A DNA stretch of 64,000 bases from Atopobium sp. (GCA_015258785.1 JABZHP010000002.1:17873-81872), one strand, 5' to 3'. Shown: positions 9,355 to 18,625, numbered from the stretch's first letter. Numbers and translations: made by a program. Notes: generated from the sequence alone by a model not told the origin.

Positions 9355-9891
9355 TTACTTAGCAGCCTTACCGAGCTTCCTGCGGATGTGCTCACCTTCG
9401 TAGTGAATGCCCTTGCCCTTGTAAGGCTCTGGTGGACGCTTCATACGAATCTCAGCTGCAACCTGGCCGACCTTCTCCTTAGAAATACCCTTAACAGTAA
9501 GGTGAGTGTTATCAGGTACCTCAAAGCTAATGCCCTCAGGTGCAACATAGAGAACTGGGTGAGAATAACCAAGGGAAAGGTCAAGATCCTTGCCCTTAAG
9601 TGCTACACGGTAACCAACGCCGGTGAGCTCAAGCTTCTTCTCGAAGCCCTCAGAGACACCAACAACCATGTTGTGGATAAGGGTACGGACAAGACCCTGC
9701 TGAGCATTGGACTCAGTGGACTCGTCAACGCGAGTAACAAGAATCTCCTCGCCCTCCTGAGCGATAGCAACCAGCTCAGAGAAAGTACGAGTCAGCTCGC
9801 CCTTAGAACCCTTAACGGTAACGGTGGTGTTATCAACTGTCACAGTGACTCCAGCAGGAATCTGGACAGGCTTCTTACCAATACGAGACAC
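9355..9891 (-). CDS. rplF: 50S ribosomal protein L6
   Basis: Large-subunit protein near the factor-binding site. 178 residues with two tandem L6 domains and the conserved C-terminal RMKRPPEPYKGKGIHYEGE. Spc order rpsH-rplF-rplR is kept. Confidence 0.97.
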   Translation of the reverse strand: MSRIGKKPVQIPAGVTVTVDNTTVTVKGSKGELTRTFSELVAIAQEGEEILVTRVDESTESNAQQGLVRTLIHNMVVGVSEGFEKKLELTGVGYRVALKGKDLDLSLGYSHPVLYVAPEGISFEVPDNTHLTVKGISKEKVGQVAAEIRMKRPPEPYKGKGIHYEGEHIRRKLGKAAK

Positions 9892-9918
9892 GGCTGTCTC
9901 CTTTCATTCCTGTCAGAT

Positions 9919-10317
9919 TTACCAAACGTAAGCGATGACCTCGCCGCCAACGCCGTTCTTACGAGCGTCGCGGTCGCACATCATGCCCTTAGAAGTGGAA
10001 ACCACTGCGGTACCAAGACCACCAAGAACGCGTGGAAGCTTCTCAGCGGTGGAGTAAATGCGCAGACCAGGCTTGGAAATACGACGAATGCCGCGGATAA
10101 CCTTAGCGCGCTTCTTACCATACTTAAGGGTGATGTGAAGAGTCTTCTGAGGCTTGGTGTCCTCAACGGTGTAACCCTCGACATAGCCCTCTTCGGTGAT
10201 GACGCGAGCAATCTCAACGAGCACCTTGCTCGATGGCATGGATACGGAATCCTTGCCAGCTGAGTTTGCGTTACGAATACGCGTCAGCATGTCTGAAATG
10301 GGATCGGTAATTTTCAT
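9919..10317 (-). CDS. rpsH: 30S ribosomal protein S8
   Basis: 16S rRNA-binding protein and the known spc-operon repressor in Escherichia coli. 132 residues, from [17 protein letters not shown] to the conserved [21 protein letters not shown] end. Separated from rpsZ by 89 nt without a gene. Confidence 0.97.
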   Translation of the reverse strand: MKITDPISDMLTRIRNANSAGKDSVSMPSSKVLVEIARVITEEGYVEGYTVEDTKPQKTLHITLKYGKKRAKVIRGIRRISKPGLRIYSTAEKLPRVLGGLGTAVVSTSKGMMCDRDARKNGVGGEVIAYVW

Positions 10318-10406
10318 TTGATCCTTCTCCTTCGTTAATGATGAAACTGCGTGTCTGGTTCATCTACACCCATGGCGCAGATGCCTTGACGCCAGAGCCC
10401 TGAGTC

Positions 10407-10592
10407 CTACCAGCTTGCCTTGCGGACACCAGGAAGCTCGCCCTTGCTCGCTAGCTCACGGAAGCACACACGGCACAGACCAAACTTGCGGTAAACGGAG
10501 TGGGGACGTCCACAACGCTGGCAACGGTTCTGTGTGCGCGTAGAGTACTTCGGCTCACGCGAGGCTTTGACGATCATCGAAGTCTTAGCCAC
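10407..10592 (-). CDS. rpsZ: 30S ribosomal protein S14, type Z (zinc ribbon)
   Basis: 61-residue zinc form of S14. GTG at 10592 is chosen since GGAGG lies 5 nt upstream and the protein then begins (V/M)[16 protein letters not shown], the family N-terminus; a longer frame of 17 extra codons has no support. Zinc ligands are in CQRCG (about 24 and 27) and CRVC (about 40 and 43). Type Z is usual in Gram-positives and Actinobacteria. Confidence 0.95.
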   Translation of the reverse strand: MAKTSMIVKASREPKYSTRTQNRCQRCGRPHSVYRKFGLCRVCFRELASKGELPGVRKASW

Positions 10593-10613
10593 AAATCCTC
10601 CTTCAAAATGCAA

Positions 10614-10707
10614 CTTGGCGAACGCCAAGATGACTTCAAACAATAGTGCTGGTGACTATGTCACCCGGCATCGAAGATGCCAACAGGAATGCGCTTAATT
10701 TAAGCGC
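10614..10707 (-). other. Four consecutive short hairpins between rplE and rpsZ
   Basis: In 94 bp: CTTGGCG/CGCCAAG (10614-10629), GGTGAC/GTCACC (10651-10665), GGCATC/GATGCC (10667-10681) and the perfect odd palindrome GCGCTTAA-T-TTAAGCGC (10691-10707). No T run follows, so they would form in the mRNA between L5 and S14. Site of possible RNA processing or ribosomal-protein binding. Confidence 0.6.
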
Positions 10708-10716
10708 AGGTAAAAG

Positions 10717-11277
10717 TTAGTCCTGCTTGAATGGGAAGTGGAAGGCGTCGAGAAGTGCCTTACCCTCCTCATTGGTCTTAGCAGTGGTGACAATGGTGAT
10801 GTCCATACCGCGGGTGTGGTCCATCTTGTCAAAGTCAATCTCTGGGAAGATGAGCTGCTCGGTTACGCCCATGGAGAAGTTACCACGGCCGTCGAAGCTC
10901 TTAGCAGAGATACCACGGAAGTCGCGGATACGAGGAATTGCAACTGCAATCAGACGATCCAGGAACTCCCACATACGATCGCCACGAAGGGTAACTTTAG
11001 CGCCGATTGGCATACCCTGGCGAAGCTTAAAGGTTGCGATAGACTTGCGAGCGTGTGTAACGAGTGGCTGCTGACCAGTAATGGTACGGAGATCGTTTAC
11101 AGCGCCGTCGATTGCCTTAGCGTCTGTAGCTGCCTCGCCAACACCCATGTTGACAACGATCTTTTCGAACTTAGGAATCTGGTTAACGTTGGTGTAACCA
11201 AATTTCTCCTTCAGAGCATCACGCACGGATGCGTAGTAAAGCTCTTTAAGGCGAGGTGTGTACTTCTCGTCTGCCAT
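10717..11277 (-). CDS. rplE: 50S ribosomal protein L5
   Basis: 5S rRNA-binding protein contacting S13 across the subunits. 186 residues; conserved [37 protein letters not shown] and RDFRGIS blocks. A clear terminator sits upstream between rplX and this gene, so rplE likely begins a separate transcript. Confidence 0.97.
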   Translation of the reverse strand: MADEKYTPRLKELYYASVRDALKEKFGYTNVNQIPKFEKIVVNMGVGEAATDAKAIDGAVNDLRTITGQQPLVTHARKSIATFKLRQGMPIGAKVTLRGDRMWEFLDRLIAVAIPRIRDFRGISAKSFDGRGNFSMGVTEQLIFPEIDFDKMDHTRGMDITIVTTAKTNEEGKALLDAFHFPFKQD

Positions 11278-11505
11278 GGTTTCTCCTTAACTCTTGGGGT
11301 TTTAAGTGCGGGGATCGCCTCGCACCTCCTAGTTTGGCGAACTAGGAGCCATCTGCATCCTCGAGACATACGTGTCCCATAGAAAGACGCAATGAACAAT
11401 ATTAGACCTTATTGAGCAAAAACGGGACGAGAATTTCAAGCTAGCTGATATTTTTTCGTGTCATCACACGACTTACACACCACACCGCACTTCTCGCCCA
11501 AAAGA

Positions 11506-11535
11506 AAACCCCGCTATCTGATGATAACGGGGTTT
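11506..11535 (-). terminator. Intrinsic terminator between rplX and rplE
   Basis: 13-bp stem with one G-T pair: AAACCCCGCTATC (11506-11518) / GATAACGGGGTTT (11523-11535), leftward followed by TTTTCTTTT. It would end an S10/early-spc transcript after L24. Downstream (11280-11500) lie a 9-bp hairpin CTCCTAGTT/AACTAGGAG and only weak promoter words (TTGAAA at 11434-11439, TAATAT at 11399-11404). Confidence 0.8.
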
Positions 11536-11580
11536 GAAGTAGCTCTGAGATGTTTCTACAAAGCGAGAAACACGTGTAAC

Positions 11581-11898
11581 TTAGAGCTCAGCGCCTGACT
11601 TCTTGGAGACGCGGACCTTAGTGCCGTCCTCCTTGATCAGGTAGCCAACACGGGTTGGCTTGTCGGTCTTAGGGTCGATAAGAGCAACATTGGAAGCGTC
11701 GATTGCTGCCTCTGCCTCAACGATGCCACCCTGCTGGTTAGCTGCGTTTGGCTTGACATGGCGCTTTGCAATTGCAACGCCCTCAACGACAACCTTGTTC
11801 TTCTCTGGATATACGCGAAGTACCTCGCCGCGCTTACCCTTGTCCTTACCAGTGAGGACCTCGACCTTGTCGCCCTTCTTGATCTTCATCTTAGGCAT
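11581..11898 (-). CDS. rplX: 50S ribosomal protein L24
   Basis: Assembly-initiating large-subunit protein with a KOW motif ([21 protein letters not shown] at residues 4-24, cited by family pattern). 105 residues, normal. 11 nt after rplN; followed by an intrinsic terminator. Confidence 0.97.
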   Translation of the reverse strand: MPKMKIKKGDKVEVLTGKDKGKRGEVLRVYPEKNKVVVEGVAIAKRHVKPNAANQQGGIVEAEAAIDASNVALIDPKTDKPTRVGYLIKEDGTKVRVSKKSGAEL

Positions 11899-11909
11899 GT
11901 CGTTCCTCC

Positions 11910-12278
11910 TTAAAGGGTCTCAGGTGCAAGTGAGACAATCTTCATGTACTTGTGGTCGCGCAGCTCGCGAGCGACTGGTCCAAAGATACGAGTACCCTTG
12001 GGCTCACCCTCTTTGTTAACAAGAACGCATGCGTTCTGGTCAAAGCGGATGTAGCTACCGTCCTTGCGACGGGTGTCCTTAGCGGTACGAACGATGACGC
12101 AGCGAACAATGTCGCCCTTCTTCACCGAACCACCTGGAGTAGCCTCCTGGACAGCGCCAATGATGACGTCGGCAAGGCCGGCGTAACGACGCTTGGAGCC
12201 ACCAAGGACCTTGACGCACTTTACGCGCCTTGCGCCGCTGTTGTCAGCGACGTTGAGAATGGTCTCCATCTGAATCAT
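11910..12278 (-). CDS. rplN: 50S ribosomal protein L14
   Basis: Large-subunit protein at the subunit interface. 122 residues, beginning [19 protein letters not shown], with conserved [11 protein letters not shown] and the C-terminal [13 protein letters not shown]. Between rpsQ and rplX in the usual order. Confidence 0.97.
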   Translation of the reverse strand: MIQMETILNVADNSGARRVKCVKVLGGSKRRYAGLADVIIGAVQEATPGGSVKKGDIVRCVIVRTAKDTRRKDGSYIRFDQNACVLVNKEGEPKGTRIFGPVARELRDHKYMKIVSLAPETL

Positions 12279-12299
12279 GTGACGTTCCTCCGGAACCTA

Positions 12300-12337
12300 A
12301 TTTCTCAGAGGTGCGCGTATTTGCGCACATGAGAAAT
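12300..12337 (-). other. Two-part hairpin upstream of rplN
   Basis: Outer stem ATTTCTCA (12300-12307) / TGAGAAAT (12330-12337), small internal loop, inner stem GTGCGC (12311-12316) / GCGCAC (12323-12328). It ends 22 nt before the rplN start in a 110-nt rpsQ-rplN gap. Not a terminator. Confidence 0.55.
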
Positions 12338-12388
12338 AATGATAGATACAAAACTAGGTTGAGCTAAAAGCTGTTTCCTAGGTGCTAA

Positions 12389-12655
12389 TTACTTAGCGCG
12401 CTCAACGATCTCTGCGAGACGCCAACGCTTGGTCTTGGAAAGAGGACGAGTCTCCATGACGCGGACGGTATCGCCCAGACCAGCCTCGTTGTTCTCATCG
12501 TGAACGTGAAGCTTCTTGCCGATGGTCATCATCTTGCCATACTTAGGGTGGTGCTTACGGTACGTAATTTCTACCGTAATCGTCTTCTCGCCAGAGATGG
12601 AGACGACGAGTCCGGTACGAACCTTACGCGCATTTCTGCTTTCGGTCTCTGCCAT
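12389..12655 (-). CDS. rpsQ: 30S ribosomal protein S17
   Basis: 16S rRNA-binding OB-fold protein. 88 residues with conserved [20 protein letters not shown], the [17 protein letters not shown] block and [18 protein letters not shown]. Start ATG at 12655, 17 nt after rpmC. Confidence 0.97.
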   Translation of the reverse strand: MAETESRNARKVRTGLVVSISGEKTITVEITYRKHHPKYGKMMTIGKKLHVHDENNEAGLGDTVRVMETRPLSKTKRWRLAEIVERAK

Positions 12656-12672
12656 AACTTATCTCCTGCGAT

Positions 12673-12888
12673 CTAGTTCTGCTCTGCGGATGCTTCCGCA
12701 GCAATTTGACGGGTGCGCATCTCGGTCTGAACGCGAGCAATGTCACGCTTTACAGCCTTGACACGAGCGGTGTTGTCCAGCTGGCTGGTTGCCATCTGGA
12801 AACGAAGATTAAAGAGCTCTGCGCGGCCTTCCTCGAGTTTCTTAGCGAGGTCTGCATCGCTCATAGCCTTGATTTCGGTGTACTTCAT
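12673..12888 (-). CDS. rpmC: 50S ribosomal protein L29
   Basis: Small helical protein at the tunnel exit, docking site for trigger factor and SRP. 71 residues, [31 protein letters not shown] being the family pattern (core ELFNLRFQMATSQL). Its ATG overlaps the rplP stop by one base. Confidence 0.96.
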   Translation of the reverse strand: MKYTEIKAMSDADLAKKLEEGRAELFNLRFQMATSQLDNTARVKAVKRDIARVQTEMRTRQIAAEASAEQN

Positions 12889-13313
12889 TAGTTCTCACCG
12901 TCCTGATCGGCCTTGGAGACAATCTTGGTCTTGATTGGAAGCTTGTGCTGAGCAAGACGGAGAGCCTCACGAGCAACTTCCTCTGGTACGCCATCAATCT
13001 CGAACATGATACGACCAGGCTTAACAACTGCTACCCACTCTTCTGGGTTACCCTTACCGGAACCCATGCGAGTCTCTGCAGGCTTCTTGGTGATTGGCTT
13101 ATCTGGGAAGATAGTAATCCAAACCTTACCGCCACGCTTCATCTCACGGGTGAGAGCAATACGAGCAGCCTCAATCTGGCGGTTAGTAATCCAGTGAGCC
13201 TCCTCTGCACGGATGCCCCAGGAACCAAAATGCAGCTGGGTATTACCCTTTGCCTGGCCCTTCATGGAACCGCGCTGTACCTTACGGTGCAATACACGCT
13301 TTGGAGCAAGCAT
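12888..13313 (-). CDS. rplP: 50S ribosomal protein L16
   Basis: Large-subunit protein beside the A site. 141 residues with [15 protein letters not shown] at the start and the conserved [19 protein letters not shown] block. One-base overlaps with rpsC (upstream) and rpmC (downstream) show a tightly coupled operon. Confidence 0.97.
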   Translation of the reverse strand: MLAPKRVLHRKVQRGSMKGQAKGNTQLHFGSWGIRAEEAHWITNRQIEAARIALTREMKRGGKVWITIFPDKPITKKPAETRMGSGKGNPEEWVAVVKPGRIMFEIDGVPEEVAREALRLAQHKLPIKTKIVSKADQDGEN

Positions 13314-14023
13314 TAACGGCCCCTCCTCTCATTGCGAGCACGACGAGGACGAGCGGAGCCCTCAAGAGCTGGGTTAGGTGTTGGCTGTCCAGGCATCTTC
13401 TCGCCGTAATAAATCCAAACCTTGATACCAACAGCACCCATGGTGGTGCGGCCTGTAGCGGTACCATAGCCGATTGCAGCACGAAGGGTGTGCAGAGGCA
13501 CGCGACCCTCACGGTACCACTCACGGCGGCCCATCTCAGCACCGTTCAGACGACCGGAGCACTGGATACGAATACCCTTAGCGCCAGCCTTACGAGCGGA
13601 CTGAACAGCCTTACGCATAGCGCGACGGAAAGCGACACGCTGCTCAAGCTGCTCTGCGATGGACTGAGCAACAAGGTTTGCGTCAAGCTCAGGACGCTTA
13701 ACCTCGACAACATCAACGTTGACCTGACCCTTGCCGACCTTAGCAACACGCTCAAGATCTGCACGAAGTCCGTCAATCTCTGCACCCTTCTTGCCAATGA
13801 CAATACCAGGACGTGCGGAGAAAATAGTTACCTTGACCTTATCGCCAGCGCGCTCGATATCAATACGAGCAACGGCTGCCTTCTCAAGGCGCTTCTCGAG
13901 ATACTTGCGGATAGCAAGATCGTTGCCGAGCTGCTCGGCGTAGTCCTTATCGGCGTACCAACGAGAACGCCAGCTCTCGGTTACACCAAGACGGAAGCCT
14001 GTAGGCTGTACTTTCTGACCCAT
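13313..14023 (-). CDS. rpsC: 30S ribosomal protein S3
   Basis: Small-subunit mRNA-entry protein. 236 residues: N-terminal [16 protein letters not shown] domain with the GKKG loop ([15 protein letters not shown]) and the C-terminal domain [26 protein letters not shown] pattern; basic tail. Upstream rplV ends 2 nt before. Confidence 0.97.
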   Translation of the reverse strand: MGQKVQPTGFRLGVTESWRSRWYADKDYAEQLGNDLAIRKYLEKRLEKAAVARIDIERAGDKVKVTIFSARPGIVIGKKGAEIDGLRADLERVAKVGKGQVNVDVVEVKRPELDANLVAQSIAEQLEQRVAFRRAMRKAVQSARKAGAKGIRIQCSGRLNGAEMGRREWYREGRVPLHTLRAAIGYGTATGRTTMGAVGIKVWIYYGEKMPGQPTPNPALEGSARPRRARNERRGR

Positions 14024-14025
14024 TC

Positions 14026-14388
14026 CTACGCCTCCTTTCGAGGTGCAACGACAACGGTAATGTGGCTCATGCGCTTGTTAATGCGGGAAGCCGAACCCTT
14101 TGCACGAGGGCGAATACGCTTAAGCGTTGGGCCTTCGTCAACAAAAGCGGTCTTGACTACCAGGTTGTTAGCACGGAGACCATTGTTGTTCTCGGCGTTA
14201 GCAACTGCAGAGCGCAGAACCTTAGCAACATCAGTAGCGGCAGCACGAGTCGAGAACTGAAGAACCTCAAGGGCCTTCTCGACAGACTTACCGCGGACAA
14301 GCGCGACAACTGCGCGAGCCTTACGAGGAGCAACGCGAACATACTTAGCTGTTGCGCGAACCTCAATAGAATCGGTGTTCTTAGCCAT
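14026..14388 (-). CDS. rplV: 50S ribosomal protein L22
   Basis: Lines the exit tunnel. 120 residues; conserved [19 protein letters not shown] near the start and [24 protein letters not shown] at the end. Standard S10-operon position. Confidence 0.97.
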   Translation of the reverse strand: MAKNTDSIEVRATAKYVRVAPRKARAVVALVRGKSVEKALEVLQFSTRAAATDVAKVLRSAVANAENNNGLRANNLVVKTAFVDEGPTLKRIRPRAKGSASRINKRMSHITVVVAPRKEA

Positions 14389-14402
14389 TTACTACACTCC
14401 CC

Positions 14403-14663
14403 CTATTTGGCCTTGTGACCGCGGAAGGTACGGGATGGGGAGAACTCGCCCAACTTGTGACCAACCATGGACTCGGTGACGTACACAGGTACATGCTTAC
14501 GACCATCGTGAACAGCGATGGTGTGACCGACCATCTCAGGGAAGATGGTTGAGGAACGTGACCAAGTCTTGATAACGTCCTTCTTGCCAGCCTCGTTCAT
14601 TGCAGCGACACGCGCAAGGAGGCGAGTCTCCACAAAGGGGCCTTTTTTGAGACTTCTGCTCAT
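14403..14663 (-). CDS. rpsS: 30S ribosomal protein S19
   Basis: Small-subunit head protein. 86 residues: [16 protein letters not shown] start, [22 protein letters not shown] core, [13 protein letters not shown] end; all typical. Confidence 0.97.
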   Translation of the reverse strand: MSRSLKKGPFVETRLLARVAAMNEAGKKDVIKTWSRSSTIFPEMVGHTIAVHDGRKHVPVYVTESMVGHKLGEFSPSRTFRGHKAK

Positions 14664-14684
14664 TTATCTACTCCTACTCGTGTC

Positions 14685-15521
14685 TTACTTGGACTTACGA
14701 CGGCGAATGATCAGGCGGTTAGAAGCCTTCTTCGGGTCGCGGGTCTTATAACCCTTGGTTGGCTTACCCCATGGGGTGACGGAAGGACGACCAGAAGTGT
14801 GGTTCTTACCTTCACCACCGCCGTGTGGGTGGTCAACAGGGTTCATGACAGTACCACGGACGGTAGGACGGACGCCTGCCCAACGGGAACGACCAGCCTT
14901 ACCAACAACAATGTTGGAGTGCTCAGCGTTACCAACCTCACCGATGGTTGCACGGCAGGTCAGAAGAACACGACGGAGCTCGGAGGAAGGCATACGCAGA
15001 ACTGCATAGCCGTTGTCCTTACCCATGAGCTGGACGGAAGTACCAGCAGCACGTGCCATTGCAGCACCCTTGCCAGGCTGGAACTCAACTGCGTGAACAA
15101 GAGTACCTACTGGAATCTGCTCAAGAGTGGTGCAGTTACCAGGCTTGATGTCGACGTCCTTGGTACCAGAAAGAACGGTGTCACCGACGCTCAGGCCCTC
15201 TGGGCAAAGGATGTATGCCTTTGCGCCGTCTGCATAGTGCAGAAGAGCAATACGAGCGGAACGGTTAGGATCGTACTCAACAGTAGCGACCTTAGCTGGG
15301 ATATCATCCTTGCGACGCTTGAAGTCGATACGACGGTACTGGCGCTTGTGGCCACCACCCTGGTGACGGGTAGTGATGCGGCCATTGTTGTTGCGGCCAG
15401 CCTTCTTTGGCAGAGGCTCGAGAAGGGACTTCTCGGGCTTATCAGTTGTAATCTCAGCAAAGTCTGAGATTGTCTGGAAGCGCCTGCCTGCGCTTGTTGG
15501 CTTTAGATGCCTAACTGCCAT
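14685..15521 (-). CDS. rplB: 50S ribosomal protein L2
   Basis: Protein needed for peptidyl transfer and subunit joining. 278 residues with the [20 protein letters not shown] motif (here [20 protein letters not shown]), conserved basic ends and length. A 138-nt gap to rplW upstream holds two small hairpins. Confidence 0.97.
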   Translation of the reverse strand: MAVRHLKPTSAGRRFQTISDFAEITTDKPEKSLLEPLPKKAGRNNNGRITTRHQGGGHKRQYRRIDFKRRKDDIPAKVATVEYDPNRSARIALLHYADGAKAYILCPEGLSVGDTVLSGTKDVDIKPGNCTTLEQIPVGTLVHAVEFQPGKGAAMARAAGTSVQLMGKDNGYAVLRMPSSELRRVLLTCRATIGEVGNAEHSNIVVGKAGRSRWAGVRPTVRGTVMNPVDHPHGGGEGKNHTSGRPSVTPWGKPTKGYKTRDPKKASNRLIIRRRKSK

Positions 15522-15595
15522 AAACAGTATCCCTTTCTTCTCCGTTGGCTAGCCCGCTTAAGGGAAAGTCGAGCTAACACCGGATTACCACGGTA

Positions 15596-15650
15596 CCGCG
15601 CGTATCTACTATGCGCGGCATACGAACCCGTACCTCAAAAGAGGCACGGG
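15596..15650 (-). other. Two hairpins between rplW and rplB
   Basis: CCGCGC (15596-15601) / GCGCGG (15613-15618) and CCCGT-a-CCTC / GAGG-c-ACGGG (15627-15650). No T run follows. They fill most of the 138-nt gap. Confidence 0.45.
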
Positions 15651-15659
15651 AGAAAAACC

Positions 15660-15959
15660 TTACTCAACAGAGTTATTACCGAAGATCTCGATAGTCTCAC
15701 CAGCAGCGAGGGTAACAATAGCCTTCTTCCACTGGCGGGTCTTACCTGCCTGCTGATAACGTACACGCTTGTTCTTTGGCTTAACAGAAAGTGTGTTTAC
15801 CTTGGTGACGTGTACAGAGAAGAGCTTCTCTACAGCTGCAGCAATCTCTTCTTTACCTGCGTTACGAGCAACCTCAAAAGTGTACTTGCCCTGCTCCATC
15901 AGATCGAAAGCACGCTCTGAAACGATAGGACGAATGATGACCTCATAAGGAGAGTTCAT
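15660..15959 (-). CDS. rplW: 50S ribosomal protein L23
   Basis: Tunnel-exit protein that docks trigger factor and SRP. 99 residues with VIIRPIVSERAFDLMEQGKYTFEVA and the basic loop KPKNKRVRYQQAGKTRQWKKA. The start overlaps the rplD stop by one base. Confidence 0.97.
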   Translation of the reverse strand: MNSPYEVIIRPIVSERAFDLMEQGKYTFEVARNAGKEEIAAAVEKLFSVHVTKVNTLSVKPKNKRVRYQQAGKTRQWKKAIVTLAAGETIEIFGNNSVE

Positions 15960-16585
15960 TATGCGAGCACCTCCCCAAGCTGCTTAGCGACATCAGCGGA
16001 CATAACAAGTGCGCCGTTGTCGATCAGGAAACGAGTAGTAACCTCAGAAACACCAAAGATCGAAACCTTAGGAAGGTTGCGGAAAGAGAGGTAGGTGTTG
16101 ACGTCGTCGTCTGGGACGATGACGGTAACGCGCTTACCCTCAATACCGAGGTTCTGAAGTGCAGCCTTTGCCTGCTTGGTGGAAGGCTGAGCAAACTCGA
16201 GAGAGTCAACGAGGACAAGCTCGGAGTCTGCAACCTTGCCGGAGAGGACGGACCTCATAGCAAGCTTGACCATCTTGTTGTTAATACGACGTGCGTGTGA
16301 ACGAGGGGTAGGTCCAAAGATGACGCCACCACCAGTCCACTGACCAGCACGAATAGAACCCTGGCGAGCACGACCAGTACCCTTCTGACGGTAAGGCTTA
16401 ACGCCACCGCCGGATACCTCGTGACGGTTCTTTGTAGAGTGGGTACCCTGACGTGCGGATGCGTCCTGGCAGACTACAACCTGGTGCACAACAGGGATGT
16501 TTGGCTCAATGCCATAGACGTCAGAGGAGAGCTCGGCGTCGCCGACCTTCTTTCCCTCTACGTTCTTAATCTCATACTTGGACAT
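15959..16585 (-). CDS. rplD: 50S ribosomal protein L4
   Basis: Tunnel protein and, in E. coli, the S10-operon repressor. 208 residues with conserved RQGTHSTKNRHEVSGGGVKPYRQKGTGRAR region (QKGTGRARQGS) and GGVIFGPTPRSH. 39 nt after rplC. Confidence 0.97.
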   Translation of the reverse strand: MSKYEIKNVEGKKVGDAELSSDVYGIEPNIPVVHQVVVCQDASARQGTHSTKNRHEVSGGGVKPYRQKGTGRARQGSIRAGQWTGGGVIFGPTPRSHARRINNKMVKLAMRSVLSGKVADSELVLVDSLEFAQPSTKQAKAALQNLGIEGKRVTVIVPDDDVNTYLSFRNLPKVSIFGVSEVTTRFLIDNGALVMSADVAKQLGEVLA

Positions 16586-16624
16586 GTTGTCTCCTTGTTA
16601 GCCTAAGTGTTTGCCTAAAGGCCC

Positions 16625-17245
16625 TTAGGCCATGCGGACCTGGACGAGGGCATTCTTGCCGCCAGGAACAGCACCCTTGATAAGCATGAGGTTCTGCTCA
16701 GCATCAACGCGGACAAGCTTAAGGTTCTTGACCGTAACGCGCTCTGCGCCCATGTGACCATACATGTGAAGGCCCTTACGAACGCGTGCAGGGTATGCGC
16801 ACTGACCAATGGAACCTGGACGACGCTGGTTACGAGAACCGTGAGTCATTGGACCGCGAGAGAAGTTCCAGCGCTTAACAGTACCCTGGAAACCCTTACC
16901 CTTAGAAGTGCCTGTTACGTCAACAGCGGTGACCTCGGAGAAGTCAGCAACTGTGACAACATCGCCGGTCTTGTGCTCAGAAGCATCCTCAACGCGAACC
17001 TCGCGGAGGTAACGCATTGGCTCGACGCCCTGTGCCTTGAAGTGACCAGCCATTGGCTTGTTGACATGCTTCTCGGAGATGTCGCCGAAGCCAATCTGTA
17101 CGGCATTGTAGCCGTCCGTCTCAACAGTCTTTACCTGTGAAACGGTGCAGGGGCCAGCAAGAACGACGGTAACAGGAACGACGTTGTCGTTCTCGTCCCA
17201 TACCTGGGTCATGCCCAGCTTGCGGCCGAGGATGGTATTAACCAT
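16625..17245 (-). CDS. rplC: 50S ribosomal protein L3
   Basis: Early-assembly large-subunit protein. ATG at 17245 (MVNTILGRKLGMTQVW) is chosen since AGGAAAG is upstream; a frame open for 23 more codons reads through the leader. 206 residues with the long loop around WNFSRGPMTHGSRNQRRPGSIG. It opens the S10-type operon here because rpsJ, normally next door, lies 1.4 kb upstream in another transcript. Confidence 0.97.
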   Translation of the reverse strand: MVNTILGRKLGMTQVWDENDNVVPVTVVLAGPCTVSQVKTVETDGYNAVQIGFGDISEKHVNKPMAGHFKAQGVEPMRYLREVRVEDASEHKTGDVVTVADFSEVTAVDVTGTSKGKGFQGTVKRWNFSRGPMTHGSRNQRRPGSIGQCAYPARVRKGLHMYGHMGAERVTVKNLKLVRVDAEQNLMLIKGAVPGGKNALVQVRMA

Positions 17246-17366
17246 GCTCTTTCCTAACCTTCGGTGGTCATGGGACCTTGAGAGCACATCGGGTACTCTT
17301 CCCCAGCGGACCACGTCCTGTACATACTGCCTTTAGACATAATTGTCCTGTTTGAGCAGCCCGTCT

Positions 17367-17395
17367 ACTTTACACTCATTTTTGACAAGAAACAA
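17367..17395 (-). promoter_or_regulatory. Candidate promoter of the rplC operon
   Basis: Leftward -35 TTGTTT (17390-17395), 17-bp spacer, -10 TAAAGT (17367-17372). The -10 is identical to that of the strong rpsL promoter. A second possible -35, TTGACC (17482-17487), lies 9 bp from the GATACGCCCGG motif but has no good -10. Confidence 0.5.
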
Positions 17396-17496
17396 GCCTA
17401 AAATCTCTAAAAGATGAACGCTTTGTGTAGACCGTTTGATACCTTCTAGCTGCGAGATCTTTCTTCTCGCCTATTTTGCGAGGTCAAACCGCTGAC

Positions 17497-17507
17497 CCGG
17501 GCGTATC
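17497..17507 (-). promoter_or_regulatory. GATACGCCCGG upstream motif, rplC copy
   Basis: Plus-strand CCGGGCGTATC. The same 11-mer precedes the promoters of rpsL (22167-22177) and of the tRNA-Tyr/tuf operon (41736-41746). Here it is 9 bp upstream of a TTGACC box. Confidence 0.55.
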
Positions 17508-17605
17508 CATTGGCGAGAAACCCAAGGAATTTTGAAAAGTTTTTTTCAAAAAAATTTGTAAAAACAATCCGCTATAACAACTTTTCCAAAATCAGGCTGC
17601 CAAAA

Positions 17606-18157
17606 TTACCTTGACAAGAGTTTCCTGAGCAATGCTTCGCAACCCTCAGTAACATCCTCATACGTCAAATCAAAGTTGCCTGAGTACCATGGGTCCGCAA
17701 TATCACGAGGCTTCTCCGTCCAATCAAGGAGCAGCGAAACCTTTCCAAGCGGATCATTCTTAAGCATACGCATCATGTTGCGCAGATTATTGTGGTCCAT
17801 GCCAATGAGGTAATCAAAGTTCTCGTAATCTGCGCGCGTCATCTGCCTCGCACGATGATTGCCGCAATGAATTCCCTCTTGCTGTAACTTTCGGCGCGTG
17901 CGAGGATCAACTGGATTGCCAATCTCCTCTGTAGAGGTTGCGGCTGAGTCGATGACAAACGAGTCTGCCAGACCGTTTTTCTCGACAAGGTCCTGCATGA
18001 CGTACTGTGCCATTGTTGACCTGCAGATATTTCCGTGGCACACAAAGAGGATTTTTGTCATGCGGGAGTAATTTGGGCGAGCGTTTACCGAGCAGCCGAT
18101 ATTTAGCTGGCTACTTGCGTTCTGCTGACCACTTATGTTGTGCGAGCTTTGGTTCAT
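17606..18157 (-). CDS. Low-molecular-weight protein-tyrosine phosphatase
   Basis: Cytoplasmic cysteine phosphatase. ATG at 18157 is chosen because AGGAGAAG lies 5 nt upstream; the frame stays open further but only through a copy of an interspersed repeat. 183 residues: a polar 32-residue N-terminal extension, then MTKILFVCHGNICRSTMAQ with the C-x5-R-S P-loop, and DIADPWYSG carrying the general acid Asp. Substrate is unknown; family members act on exopolysaccharide tyrosine kinases or arsenate. It stands alone between rpsJ and rplC, where bacteria normally have nothing, with its own upstream repeat-rich region. Confidence 0.9.
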   Translation of the reverse strand: MNQSSHNISGQQNASSQLNIGCSVNARPNYSRMTKILFVCHGNICRSTMAQYVMQDLVEKNGLADSFVIDSAATSTEEIGNPVDPRTRRKLQQEGIHCGNHRARQMTRADYENFDYLIGMDHNNLRNMMRMLKNDPLGKVSLLLDWTEKPRDIADPWYSGNFDLTYEDVTEGCEALLRKLLSR

Positions 18158-18246
18158 CTCTTCTCCTGTGCGCTGTAAAAGTATTCGCTTCCCTATTCTA
18201 CGGGTTTCTCGCCAAGTGCAGATGTGAGTTATGTCTAGAAAAGTCT

Positions 18247-18364
18247 GCCTGAAAAGTACAAAGAATCTGTATTTGCGCCACCGATTCTTTGACAAAATCA
18301 GGCAAATCCACAGATTCTTTGATGTATTTAGGCAAAAGTTACAGATTCTTTGAAGAAATCAGGC
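18247..18364. repeat. Interspersed mosaic element A (118 bp, GATTCTTTG core)
   Basis: Starts GCCTGAAAAG, ends AATCAGGC. An inverted core CAAAGAATCTGTA at element position 13-25 faces three direct cores (GATTCTTT at 37, 67 and 98), separated by CAGGCAAA or AGGCAAAA spacers. Outer 25-bp ends are imperfect inverted repeats. Nearly identical copies are at 35229 and 42284. Confidence 0.9.
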
Positions 18365-18429
18365 GCACGTCAGGCTCGCGCCGCCCACCTGGCGAGAAAC
18401 CCGTCCACTTCCAGCATATGCGCACAAGA

Positions 18430-18462
18430 AACCCGGTATCCACACGAAATGGATGCCGGGTT
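18430..18462 (-). terminator. Hairpin, possible second terminator after rpsJ
   Basis: 13-bp stem AACCCGGTATCCA (18430-18442) / TGGATGCCGGGTT (18450-18462) with one G-T pair. Leftward it is followed by TTTCTTG, a weak T run. Confidence 0.5.
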
Positions 18463-18495
18463 GAAATCGCTTGCGACCCGTGTTCGCACGGTCTC

Positions 18496-18610
18496 CGCAC
18501 GTGGTTCACGCGTGATTCGCACGTGGTTCACGCGTGATTCGCACGTGGTTCACGCGTGATTCGCACGTGGTTCACGCGTAATTCGTACGTGGTCCTTCGC
18601 ACGTGGTTCA
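18496..18610. repeat. 22-bp tandem array with CACGTG and ACGCGT palindromes
   Basis: Four nearly perfect 22-bp units start at 18496, 18518, 18540 and 18562 (the fourth has one G-to-A change), followed by two truncated units to 18610. Each unit holds CACGTG and ACGCGT. Period equals about two DNA turns. No promoter or gene inside. Confidence 0.92.
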
Positions 18611-18625
18611 ACGCCATCCACGCAA

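Larger units (their letters stand above)
17246..17605 (-). other. rplC leader and upstream DNA, no gene
   Basis: 360 bp between the phosphatase stop and rplC. It contains the promoter candidates below, one copy of the GATACGCCCGG motif (17497-17507), one GGGTTTCTCGCC word in reverse (17512-17523), and an A/T-rich stretch at 17530-17570. The roughly 115-nt leader carries AGAG/CTCT and GGGAAGAGTACCC-type pairings, a possible L4-style control region. Confidence 0.5.

Noticed and set aside
18496..18610. CRISPR array
   Set aside because: Units are directly contiguous with no unique spacers and no cas genes nearby.
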